This document shows positions 12,601 through 21,736 of a DNA stretch of 64,000 nucleotides, piece by piece. How positions within the stretch are numbered: the first letter of the stretch is position 1; the number at the start of each line of letters is the position of its first letter. A program made the translations under genes and the position numbers. Below the pieces are notes generated by a model. The model had not been told where the DNA came from and ran no database searches. It worked only from the letters and a program-made list of their open reading frames with translations. Source of the stretch: Branchiostoma lanceolatum (taxonomy: Eukaryota > Chordata > Leptocardii > Amphioxiformes > Branchiostomatidae); the NCBI RefSeq assembly GCF_035083965.1, contig NC_089732.1, forward strand, positions 6,573,383-6,637,382. Direction: 5' to 3'.

Positions 12601-13277
12601 CTGGATATCGGTCTACCCACTTTTCACCCGGCCCTTTGATATTTGCAATGACACAAAATGTTTTGTAGGTAGTATGCAGACATTGCTGTTGATATTGTTG
12701 AATCCCGTGAGAATAATTCTCAAAAGCGTTTCATCAATGTGATTATCTACTGTGCTAGCAAGTAGTTACTAACTACGCACTGGTTGGGCTTCCTCTCTTG
12801 TAACATTAAAAAACAGCCAAAATATGAAATCACAGGATAGCAAAAACAGTGCAATACAATAGCAAGTAAAACGATCATATTTGGAATTGATTTCCATGGA
12901 GACACCGGGTTTAATTGGCAGTGGGCGTGACGACGTAAACGTTGAACTTGTCACCTGAACTCCTTGAGTTGATGTCTCCAGGAGTACCAGCACTCCGGGA
13001 AGCCGTGCAGACACAGCATGAGCGGCTTGTCCCTCTCCCCCGCCGCCACATAGTGGAACCTCAGCCCGCTGCCCTCCAGCCGCACGTACCCGTGTGTGCC
13101 CAGGTCCGGGTCGTCCAGACACTTGGGGCGGTCCGGGCGAACCTTGTAGCCGAAGAACGCGCGCGGCCCGCGCCTGATAACGGTGAGAACCTTGGAAAAG
13201 AAAGCCAAGAAACCGTAGAAGATTGCAATGGCCCAAATCGTAACTCTGACTCGGACGGAATTTGAGAAGAAATCCAT
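9605..13277 (-). CDS. EPHX4-like: Epoxide hydrolase EPHX3/EPHX4-type alpha/beta-hydrolase, copy A
   Basis: EPHX3/EPHX4 (ABHD9/ABHD7) proteins are membrane-anchored epoxide hydrolases that open lipid epoxides to diols; EPHX4 itself has no settled substrate. Exons on the minus strand are 13277-12955, 11793-11421, 10452-10332 and 9846-9605. Phases fit throughout and give 352 residues (human EPHX4 is 362). A hydrophobic N-terminal anchor spans about residues 11-30. The oxyanion motif HGFP is at 91-94 and the nucleophile D165 lies in HDWGG. The acid is probably D304 (WGDQDGALE) and the base H332 ([10 protein letters not shown]). Likely cap tyrosines are Y212 (RSWYMF) and Y277 (INYYR). The complete triad suggests an active enzyme. 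I chose the ATG at 13277; an upstream in-frame TTG at 13292 is less likely. The gene sits in tandem with copy B. Assignment to EPHX3 versus EPHX4 is not resolved. Confidence 0.95.
10477..10730. mobile_element. Mutator-like MITE (TAGCCT ends, 9-bp TSD acaggaact)
   Basis: This is an almost perfect hairpin in intron 3 of epoxide hydrolase A. It starts tagcctccttcgctggcttc and ends with the complementary gaagcctgcgaaggaggcta. Flanking copies of acaggaact (10468-10476 and 10731-10739) are identical, a 9-bp target-site duplication. The arms include a poly-G run (about 10519-10534) pairing with a poly-C run (about 10677-10689), and a doubled gggagttgtgtagcc motif. There is no transposase, so it is non-autonomous. 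Confidence 0.85.
10741..10931. mobile_element. MITE, ctgtaaat family, TA-flanked
   Basis: It starts ctgtaaatta and ends gcatttctgcatttacag, with TA at 10739-10740 and 10932-10933. The interior carries gtttgcggtggttttaag and the complementary aaaaccaccgcgagc. It abuts the previous element's duplication, so the two insertions are back to back. Confidence 0.7.
10944..11084. mobile_element. MITE, tctccaagcagat family
   Basis: The inverted ends are tctccaagtagattggg and ccaacatctgcttggaga. The near-identical strings tataaatgctta and tataaatgccta on the two sides may be a target-site duplication of about 12 bp. Relatives with the same ends are at 13648-13756, 44355-44451 and, as weaker or half copies, near 16770, 18259, 29481-29554 and 63175. 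This is the third consecutive MITE in the same intron. Confidence 0.6.
11998..12481. repeat. Minisatellite, about 105-125-bp unit, four copies
   Basis: Each unit runs from tttccctt(a/c)cgg through a gctacggatgtcat-like block, a caaaggtga-like block and atgctaat(g/t)aggac to an atttgcat...ttatgca block. There are four imperfect copies in intron 1 of epoxide hydrolase A. Two or three related copies lie at 32480-32740 in a PLAA intron, so the array travels as part of a dispersed repeat. Most units contain the octamer atttgcat. Confidence 0.7.
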
Positions 13278-14473
13278 ATCTCCCTTGCACAAATTTATAC
13301 TTCCTTCCAGCGTGTTGTAAATCTTCTACTAGTTGAGACCATACCAAGAGTAGGGTCATGTCAGGGTGGCGTCGGTTTTATATAGGAATCGAAGTACAGC
13401 GAACAAAAAATATAGATGGAAGGGAAACTCTACAATAACATTGACATTATAATGCTGTAATAGTTAGCATTTTCAAATCAACAATTGAGTTATACATATT
13501 GTTAATGTTTTCAGTTTAATTTGCCGTCCCCTACCTTCAAATCGACCAGACCAACGCCCTCAAGGACATTGACCTCTACCGTATCAAGGGAACTGGCCTC
13601 AACAGGGTCACCGTCAAGCAAGTTGGTTGGGCAAAAATAGTAATTTTCAAGCAGATCTACGGTGGCAGGGCAGTATTCATGGCCTAAATGATATCTAGCT
13701 GGCCACATATTCTTTGGCCCATGGATAAAGTCCTGCCACCATAGATCTGCTTGGAGATAACAAAATTAGGTCATTCATCGTTCCCCATATAGACTATAAT
13801 GACTACATACTATATTACAAATGAGGTTCTATCAACCTATTGGCATATTAAGGTGAGTGATGCCAGTTCAAGACAAGTTCATGAATAAAGAACTTTATAA
13901 AGTTTATTGTCTCATAATTCTTTTCTTGCTGGCAGTTACAATCCTCTAGAAGTGAAAGGAGGTTCTATAGATCCTTGATCACAGCAATAAAAGTACCATG
14001 GAATACCATCTTAATATCTATCATATTCTTTATTTATTGGTTTGGCTGTTCAGCATGTTCAGCACACACAGCCATTTTTATACTAATAGACAGGTTTCAT
14101 ATTCATATCAAAAATTTATACAAATTGATTAATGTTAATCGATCCATTCAATTCCATCACCATTTAAAATTCAGTTGGAACCACATGTTTCATTCATTTG
14201 AGAAAAAAAGATTTTGTCTTAGAATAAGTCAAGAATGAATTTGTCAAGAAAACCAGTAAAAAGGAGAATAATAAATCAGAGTTCTCACTGCAAACAAATA
14301 GACTGCATCGACTTTCAATATTCTATCACTACTAAACTATAGCGGGTTTCACTCTTGAGCAGCATAAGGAATGGCCTAGGTACATGTATGTCTGAGAAAT
14401 GGATAATACTGACGGAATGTATGTTGCATGTCATAGAGAGGCATGCTACTTGATTTATCCATTCCTTCCTTAT
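13278..14473. other. Spacer between the two epoxide hydrolase genes
   Basis: This region should contain the promoter of copy A and the 3' end of copy B. It holds one MITE (13648-13756) and otherwise no coding signal. The minus-strand hexamer AATAAA overlaps the copy B stop codon, at about 14473-14478. It also shows that sequence beside the two stop codons was duplicated: atagagaggcatg occurs before both 3' exons (about 9570 and 14435). Confidence 0.4.
13648..13756. mobile_element. MITE, caagcagatct inverted ends
   Basis: caagcagatctacggtggca at the left is complementary to the right end tgccaccatagatctgcttg, making a hairpin of about 109 bp. The right end continues as gcttggaga, as in the 10944 family. 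No target-site duplication could be fixed. Confidence 0.6.
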
Positions 14474-17400
14474 TTATTCCTTCAGCCAATCCCTCATGAT
14501 CCCAATGACCACCTCAGGCTGGTCCTGCTGTACCCAGTGGCTGGCTCCAGGCACCACCTTCAGAGTGAAGTCAGGCACAAACTTGTCCGTCCCCTCAGTC
14601 AGCCCCACCTCTAAGGCCCCGTCCTGGTCCCCCCAGATCATCAGGGTGGGGCACGTCACCTTCATGCCCCTGTAGCTGCGAGGGGGTGTCTTCCTCGAAG
14701 CACGGTAGTAGTTGATAGCTAAGCAGGGGAAAAGGGAAAACTAAAATCACTATCCCATATCACAGGCTATTTTTAGCACTATGCCATGATAGAGGGATAA
14801 ACACTTGAAGCAAATGCTTTTGAAAAGACTATAATTAACAGTCATGATCAAGGTAACCTGTGGTCGGAATATGGTTGGCGAGGTTGCCTACTAGCGTTCG
14901 AAAGTCGTCTGCACTGGCTGATGATAAATTTTGTAAAATCAAACTCAGGAAAGTCAAGATGCTTGGACCAGAGGAGCAAAGGAAGGTGCTAGAATAGGAT
15001 GGATTCCATGCTACTCATAACCCAGCACCCACCTTGGTTGGGGAGAGGTCGGGAGCAAAGTCGTGGAAAGATCCTAAATGTGCGACAGGGGCTTTACTTG
15101 TTCTCAAAATAATGAATCCACTGAAAAAGTGCTCGTGAACTTTTAGAAGATATTTGCAATTGGCAGAGCATGAATGAGGGCCTGTATGCCCCTTTTACGT
15201 AGAGCGTAATCGGCCGTTTTAATTTTACGTAGAGCGTTGCCGACCACTCCATAATTTAGCGTAGAGCGTAGGGAGGCTTTTCTGAATTTAGCGTAGAGCA
15301 TAGGGAGGCTTACTGAATTTAGGGTATTACGTAGCCGGCCCACCGAATTTAGCGTAGAGCGTTGTCGGGACCCCCCATGCAGGCCCTCATGAATCATCGT
15401 ATAGATTTATTGGAGGAATACTTTTGGGGGAAAGTGAAAGTAAATACAAAAGCTTCGTACCAGAAGACTAACAGTAATAATAATAAGACTCAATACCTCC
15501 AGAAATGTTGGCCCCAGGTCTGGCGAAGGTGTATTTGAAGGCTTCTATGTCCTCATCCGTAATTGCATCACTGCACCTGCAGCCCATCTCTTTCCCTTTG
15601 AAGGTATCAGTGATCATCTGTACAAAGACGAAAACACATAGGGTCTAATAAAAGAACAGCCAATTGTAAATGCCTATCCACATTTCTGGTTTGCTTACTT
15701 TTATGAACCCTATGATGGATAGTTTGAAATTACAACTGAATTTTTTGGCAATCTTTGGCATTTTTCATGAGGCAGACGTAATGGGAAGTCTGTGTCATAA
15801 CTTGAGCCATGTGTTCTGATCTGATGTCACATCTCCACATCAATGGACCGTTCCAGCCGAACACCACAAGCCCAGCCGGCCCCGTTCTATTTCGAACATC
15901 TTGGTCAAAAACAGCGCTTGACGGACAAAAAAGACCACCGCCGCTTGGCTGTCCATAATGCGGGCTGGCTTAATTTTTTTAGTCTTAAACACTTTCAGAA
16001 CAGGCCTAAAAAGGCTTTGTAATTTCTGTCTTACTAGGGATGTTTTGACCGAAGTGTTTGAAGTAGAACAGGGTGTTCTATATGTTTGATATGGTGTTCG
16101 ACGGGAACAGATGATGGCCTTAGTTACAATAAAAAAAATCTGCACCATTCCAGCTGGCTCCCTTCTGTATCATGATTACTGCAGATTATTCTAACATTTC
16201 TAACTTCTACTTTCTATTTTAATATTTCAATTAAAAGCATTCACTTCGTGCACACTAACCTCAAAGTCAAAGGATTTCACTAAGGTCTCCGGTAGCCACG
16301 GTAACTGGAAGAGAAACATGTACCAGGAGCGGCGGAACTGGGAGAAGTGGGTGGTGAGGTATTTCGCAAAGATGCCAGGATGTGGGATGTTCATCACAAT
16401 CAGCTTGTCCACGAGATCAGGGTGGTCGATAGCGAAATTCCAGGCTACCATACCACCCCAGTCATGTGCCACCAGGGTACAGGAGCTGTAGCCTAAAGCC
16501 GCGATCAACTCTCTCACGTCATTGGTCAGGTGGGGCATACTGAAGTTGGGCCAGCCACGGTAACCAAAAGGTTGTGGGGACTCGGTCTCACCGTAACCAC
16601 GCAGGTCGGGGGCGACAACACGGTAGGAGTTCCTGAAAGTATAATACTAGTCATTGGAAAATCTCAACATCTGGCACTTTTCTTTGATATACCATATAAC
16701 TTCTCCGTTTTGATTAAGATTTCATCGATGCAAATTATTCACATATTATTCAAACCACTGCAAAGGCTTAGTCTCCAAGCAGATGTAAAATTGCAACATT
16801 TTCAGGCTGTTTTTCCCAACATATGCTTTTGAGTTTGACTTTGAGAAAAGGTCAATCTGTAGCTAAAACAAACCAGTGACATTTGGAAACTGCATTTTTC
16901 CATATACCCTAGGTTGTGTGATGAAGCATTCATATGCAGGGCTACTTAACTTTAAATGACTATGAAGTTTAATCAAGTCTGTTCAAGGAGGTTTTATATA
17001 GAAAACCTCCTTGGTCTGTTACAATTTGGAGATTTTCTCGGCACATTATATTGGAAGGGTCTATTAAAAGAAACATTTTTAAAGCAAACAACTGATTTTC
17101 CTACTGCAGTTTGATTTGCAATCAATCAATCACGTCAACATAATTACTGGGTGTAACGTTACGCCCTGAAAACTGAATGCCATGATAAAATTTGATTGAT
17201 TGATTGATTAGCTTCTGATCACTTTCACTTGCGATGAACTTTATACACATTATGTCCTTTCCAGTTGTGCGATTTCCACAAGAAATGCTGGTGTACAAAT
17301 TATAGTAGAAGAATTATCATTTTTGGAATCAATGTTCTATACGGGGACAATAAATTTCACTGTACCAATAAAACCAATTGACCTTTGTATGGTAGATTGG

Positions 17401-18135
17401 GCAGTGAGTGTGGGCGTAACTAACGCATAACGTTACATGGCAACCATACCATCGCGAGCTCGCCGCAATCTCCGCGGTGTTAAGTGTGCTGCCCACCCGC
17501 CCAGGATTTTTTACGGGGCTGATTTCAATCACATCGATCAGGAAGTAGCCTGGATGCCAGACCCCCAAACTCTTAGATATCTACACGATAGATATTTTAG
17601 AGTTTGGGGGTCTGGCATCCAGGCTAATCAGGAAGGGGCGGCGATAAATGTCTCTAGAAGGCTAGCCACTGGCTACTAGAAGACTAGCCTGAGTACCAGC
17701 CTCCGTAGTGACCGCTGGCTGAAAAAAAATCGCTTGCTTCTCGGACTATCGTGGTCTATGTTTAGCAGATTGGGCCCGATAAAACACCCCTAAGCCGACC
17801 CGTGGTGACCAGGCTAACCTGAACTCCTTGAGTTGATGTCTCCAGGAGTACCAGCACTCCGGGAAGCCGTGCAGACACAGCATGAGCGGCTTGTCCCTCT
17901 CCCCCGCCGCCACATAGTGGAACCTCAGCCCGCTGCTCTCCAGCCGCACGTACCCGTGTGTGCCCAGGTCCGGGTCGTCCAGACACTTGGGGCGGTCCGG
18001 GCGAACTTTGTAGCCGAAGAACGCGCGGGGCCCGCGCCTGATAGCACTCAAAGTCATGGTAACGAGCATTATGGAGCCGTAGAAACTTGCGACGAGCCAC
18101 ACCATCGCAGATTGGATCATACGTGCCAGAGACAT
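14474..18135 (-). CDS. EPHX4-like: Epoxide hydrolase EPHX3/EPHX4-type alpha/beta-hydrolase, copy B
   Basis: This is a tandem paralogue of copy A with the same predicted role, a membrane-anchored epoxide hydrolase. Minus-strand exons are 18135-17819, 16632-16260, 15617-15497 and 14718-14474, giving 351 residues. Exons 2 and 3 have exactly the lengths of copy A (373 and 121 nt), and intron phases are identical. The start is the ATG at 18135 ([11 protein letters not shown]), followed by a hydrophobic anchor of different sequence from copy A. The catalytic set is intact: HGFP, D163 in HDWGG, D303 in [10 protein letters not shown]331 in ASHWVQQ, and Y210 and Y275 in the cap. The stop TAA overlaps an AATAAA. 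Parts of exon 1 and exon 4 are nearly identical to copy A at the DNA level, while exons 2 and 3 and the introns differ. The first intron's donor (AG|GTTAGCC) abuts a TAGCCT-type repeat end. Confidence 0.95.
15174..15391. repeat. Foldback repeat with internal tagcgtagagcg tandem units
   Basis: The ends atgagggcctgtatg and catgcaggccctcat are inverted. Between them a unit of about 30-37 bp built on gaatttagcgtagagcgt is repeated five or six times with variants (ttttacgtagagcg, tttagcgtagagca). It lies in intron 3 of epoxide hydrolase B and has no coding potential. An 84-residue frame through it merely reflects the repeats. Confidence 0.6.
16984..17013. repeat. 30-bp palindrome, CAAGGAGG hairpin family
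   Basis: caaggaggtttt and aaaacctccttg are perfect inverted arms around a 6-base loop (atatag). Sister palindromes lie at 21580-21611 and 46436-46465, and a half copy is at about 19603. The family may be a very small mobile hairpin. Confidence 0.65.
17546..17625. mobile_element. 80-bp Mutator-like hairpin MITE (TSD atcaggaag)
   Basis: The arms tagcctggatgccagacccc and ggggtctggcatccaggcta are fully complementary and continue inward through aaactct/agagttt. Exact 9-bp duplications atcaggaag flank it at 17537-17545 and 17626-17634. It is in intron 1 of epoxide hydrolase B, close to exon 1. Confidence 0.85.
17695..17816. mobile_element. TAGCCT-ended repeat abutting the exon 1 splice donor of copy B
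   Basis: It begins tagcctgagtaccagcctcc and ends gtggtgaccaggcta, two bases from the 5' splice site of epoxide hydrolase B exon 1 (donor GT at 17818-17817 on the minus strand). Ends resemble the 9-bp-TSD family, but the flanks (ctagaagac and acctgaact) do not match. It may be a rearranged copy. Confidence 0.45.
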
Positions 18136-18879
18136 CTTTCGAGAGCTGCCACTGCTGTAATTAGTGTAAACTTCTCGGGAAGAGAAAAGGAACGCTACCC
18201 AGCAATGACCCTACAATGACCCCAAGATGGCGACGCGATACCGCCCAAGGTTACGTCATCTCCAAGCAGATGTTTGGAGGGAAGATCGTTATGTTTCTGA
18301 ATAATGCTTGCTTGCTTGCTTGAATCAAGGAGTATAACCGAAGACTGTGCTATAATATTTTGCATTTCGTGCCGCAATTGTCTCAAAATGTGCAACTTTT
18401 CAACATTTTCGGCCTTCTTTTGAGACAATTTTGCTGTAGTGACCGTCGACCGTGCGGTCAGGAGCTGAACCATCGACCGTGCGGTCAGGAGCTGCACCCG
18501 TGCGGTCAGGAGCACTTATACGGGGGTGCATAAAGCCTAGCAATAAAAGAACTGTTGTGTTTTCGGTTATGGTCGTGAAACAAATTAGGGCAGGCAGATA
18601 GGGATTCTCTTATTTTTAAGCTTTTTTCTTCTTCAGATTTTGGCTAAAGTGATTCAACAAATCAACAATAACATTACAATTCAGCAATGTTAAACTGAAA
18701 TGCATCAGGAAGCAGTATTTTTAACACCAAAGTGTAATTATACAGACATACATTGCACAGGCAAATGTACATCAATAAACTGAACAAAGAAGTGCAATGT
18801 TTGCTGCACATTCTTACACCAACTGTTCAAAATCCTAAATTGATAACTTGTTAAGAGTAAGAAACATGATGATAATAGT
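18136..18879. other. Upstream region of epoxide hydrolase B
   Basis: This is the presumed promoter region of copy B. It contains a tctccaagcagatgt half-MITE at about 18259, a (cttg)n run at 18307-18322, and three copies of ccgtgcggtcaggagc between 18441 and 18513. No TATA box is obvious. Confidence 0.35.
18441..18513. repeat. Short tandem repeat, three copies of gaccgtgcggtcaggagctg-like unit
   Basis: The units gaccgtgcggtcaggagctg, gaccgtgcggtcaggagctg and ccgtgcggtcaggagcac follow one another. The gaccgtgcggtc core of the first two is itself a palindrome. The array lies about 300 bp upstream of the copy B start codon, in a position where it could affect the promoter. Confidence 0.6.
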
Positions 18880-19594
18880 TAGCCTCCGATGCAGACTCCT
18901 CCCGGCTGTTTTCTTTTTCAAGTTACAGTTTTTATACTATTACATTATGCCCACATCGATTTAAAAGATAGTTTTGTCTCGCCAACATTGCTGACCCCGA
19001 CGTGTGTGTTATTTTTTTTAGCTGGAAATGTAACTCTCGTAACAAACCAGGCGTGTGCCGGGTCCATTCAGTCAATTGTTCCTCGCGTACGTGTAAATTA
19101 CCCTTGCGCGAACATGTGAATTGCCCTTGCGCAAACATGTGAATTGCCCTTGCGCGAACATGTGAATTGCCCTTGCGCGAACATGTTAATAGCCTCTCTG
19201 AAAGACTTTTTTAATCTTCTTTCCTTTGAGACGCCGAGTGGACGCAGTGTCCTTCCCGGCCAGCAATAAGAAAAAAAATTTAATAGTAATAATCTAATAG
19301 TATAAAAACTGTAACTTGAAAAAGAAAACAGCCGGGAGGAGTCTGCATCGGGCCAGCAATAAGAAAAAAAATTTAATAGTATAAAAACTGTAACTTGAAA
19401 AAGAAAACAGCCGGGAGGAGTCTGCATCGGGCCAGCAATAAGAAAAAAAATTTAATAGTATAAAAACTGTAACTTGAAAAAGAAAACAGCCGAGAGGAGT
19501 CTGCATCGGGCCAGCAATAAGAAAAAAAATTTAATAGTATAAAAACTGTAACTTGAAAAAGAAAACAGCCGGGAGGAGTCTGCATCGGAGGCTA
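18880..19594. mobile_element. Foldback element with tandemly repeated terminal inverted repeat
   Basis: The left end (tagcctccgatgcagactcc, continuing about 60 bp) is the reverse complement of the right end (ggagtctgcatcggaggcta). On the right the terminal repeat is amplified into about four 79-bp units (unit starts 19345, 19424, 19503, 19582). A 23-bp repeat (ttgcgcgaacatgtgaattg plus ccc) fills 19083-19191. Flanks gataatagt and gataataac agree at 7 of 9 bases, a possible 9-bp duplication. The end sequence and spacing suggest kinship with the TAGCCT MITEs. No transposase is present. Confidence 0.7.
19083..19191. repeat. 23-bp tandem repeat inside the foldback element
   Basis: About five units of ttgcgcgaacatgtgaattg plus ccc; the first and last are diverged. 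Each unit carries the palindrome acatgt. Confidence 0.75.
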
Positions 19595-19732
19595 GATAAT
19601 AACAAGGAGGTTAAATATACAAGGAGAACCATAGGCTGTAGGCCTCGGAAGGAGTGTCTATATATATACCGAATATATACCGGGGTATCGGGTGATAGGC
19701 TGGGCGGATCCCGAACTTACCCGAAAGCCGAC

Positions 19733-19836
19733 CTCGTCCGAAGTGCGCCCGAAGGGCGCTCGTAGGTGGGCGCCCGAAGGGCGCCCCATGGCGCCGCAGG
19801 CGCCAAGCGAGTTCCTCGCGTAAGCGAGGAATGAGC
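19733..19836. repeat. G+C-rich cluster of four short palindromes
   Basis: Successive hairpins are visible: gcgcccgaagggcgc, gggcgcccgaagggcgcccc, tggcgccgcaggcgcca and cctcgcgtaagcgagg. All have 6-8-bp stems and 3-4-base loops. The cluster is sharply different in composition from its surroundings and lies between the foldback element and the C2H2 gene. Function is unknown. Confidence 0.6.
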
Positions 19837-20781
19837 GATAGGTACGAAACCTCATTTCAAACAACCTAATTTTCAGCTAATTCCTTCGACTCAGGCACTT
19901 GGCTTGGTGGTGATTCTCATGTTTGGTGTCCTATTTACCCATGGAAAACACCTAGTTGATAAAAAAACGATCACAAAGGACGATACGAGGCATTCTGTAA
20001 CGCCCAAAAATCCTTCTTTTCCCGACATGACCGTTACCGGCAGTATGCACGGCACCGCTGTTCACGGAACAATGAGATCATGGCCGGCAGATTGGACCGG
20101 GCCGGTGTCATGCACGCAAGGGGTTTCGACACCGCTATTAACTAAGCTATCATTATGATAAGCGTTGGAAATGCCAGGATTGTGAACATAGATATCTTAT
20201 TCATCATATATTTGTCTACCAGCATTGTACATGCGTTCCTATTTGCTTCTTACGTACTCACTAGATATTGTAATTCTAGCCAGATTTACCAGCTAAAATC
20301 AGACGATAAACGTGCTACGTATCTTCAGTGTAACACATCTTTTGTGAGCATCCTGTTACTTTGTTACGTTGAAAAATGGGGACTGCAATGTACAGTAATA
20401 GGTCCGGATTGGCCCCCGAAAGATCGAAGACACCCCTTCTGGTAACGGTGACCAGGAGTGCGGTTTTCGTACCCTTAGATATTTTGAAGTTAGCTCCTCC
20501 GAGCGGCTGTCTCACATTGGACGACGGGGGGCCGTCGGGAGTATTTGCATAACTATGGGGTAGGATGTCTTACGCAACTGCTCAGCGGGGAAAACAAACT
20601 CGCTATTGTTTTGAGTCCGCGGAGCTGAGGCCTACTGCCCATGGGAGAACGGACGCAATTTGCCTTCTTTCAGGAGAGTGCGTTTCAGGCGTGAAGTAAC
20701 AACTTCGCGTCAAGGTGCTAATTGCCCCCAATTTGCATTACGCGCGCTGGCGTGGGTCTTTGTTCACGGTCATTTTTCAAG

Positions 20782-21736
20782 ATGGCTCGACCGGGAGATG
20801 ACGATTTTGAGTGGGGTGACTTTGATTTCAGCGATTTCAGCGATTTCGAGGACGATTTTAATGAAATTGAGCATGAAGAATCGTCTAGCGATAGCGACAA
20901 TCCAACGGAGGAAGCAAATACAACCCCCATTGCCGCCAGCGGCCAAGGAAAATACGCGTGCGACGAGTGCAGTAAGACGTACAAGACGGCTGGATGGCTC
21001 AGCCGACACAAGGCCAAGGATCACGCAAAACCAAGTGAGTCGATGACTTTTAATAACTCCATGTGTAAAATTTGGACCAATAAGATCAGAACGTAGTTTA
21101 TTTTTGTAGTTTTGACGGCCTTGTTTATGTTCCTTTACTCCGAGCGGCGTCCGAGCCGGGCGGTGGGAGGGGGGCATTTTCGCTACAATCAGAGGTTAAA
21201 AACTTGTTAAAAACTACAATTTAGATACGAAATCGGTCGTGATCATTTCTTATATGCATATGGAGTATACGAAAATTCACAAATCTAAGATCAAATTTGC
21301 AATAGTGTCTGGAATTGTTGTACGGAATCAAGGACGAATATTTGAAACTGAACTATTGTCTGGGCTCTTTTCGTTTACTGTTTTCTCCACAAAAAAGTAC
21401 AGCAATTTGTAGTGCTTTCATCTCATGTTTGTACTTTCTATACCTGTTTGAATACATCCATATTGTACAGTTCCTACCTGCCAGTTGAGCTTGTCATAAA
21501 AATAAACGTTTCTCCTCTCAGCTGATGCACCACAGCCAGGAACAGCCAGCACAAGTGATGGCCAGGGCACAGCAGCATCCAAGGAGGTTAAATATACATT
21601 TAACCTCCTTGATAATAATGATGATTACAGAGTGTGGCATTCTGCAAAGTATTTTTGGAATTTATATAGTCACTTGGCTGTAAATCAAGATCAAAAATGT
21701 TATGTCCCTTGCCAGCGGCTGACCAAAAAAGGCTAG
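20782..21736 (+). CDS. Small acidic single C2H2 zinc-finger protein (2 exons; 3' end uncertain)
   Basis: Exon 1 (20782-21034) starts at the ATG after ttcaag and encodes a strongly acidic N-terminus, with repeats of DFSDFSDFEDDF and an ESSSDSD stretch. A single C2H2 finger follows (C60, C63, H76, H81; spacing C-X2-C-X12-H-X4-H). The donor is gtgagt at phase 1. The acceptor at 21520-21521 (tctcctctcag) continues the frame with DAPQPGTASTSDGQGTAASK. Reading on gives a stop at 21734-21736 and a 155-residue product, but the last third crosses the palindrome at 21580-21611. The true exon may therefore end earlier and splice onward. The upstream region is CpG-rich, as expected of a promoter. Nuclear nucleic-acid or protein binding is inferred from the finger only; I do not recognise an orthologue. 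Confidence 0.6.
21580..21611. repeat. 32-bp palindrome, CAAGGAGG family, in exon 2 of the C2H2 gene
   Basis: caaggaggttaaat and atttaacctccttg are perfect arms around atac. If the second exon reads through, the palindrome is translated and adds KEVKYTFNLLDN to the protein. Confidence 0.65.

Noticed and set aside
12942-13265. Plus-strand frame of 107 codons opposite epoxide hydrolase A exon 1 (and its twin at 17833-18219)
   Set aside because: Antisense shadow of a G+C-rich coding exon; conserved in both copies only because the exon is.
19098-19585. Repeated minus-strand frames starting MQTP(P/L)GCFLFQVTVF
   Set aside because: They follow the 79-bp tandem units of the foldback element, not a gene.
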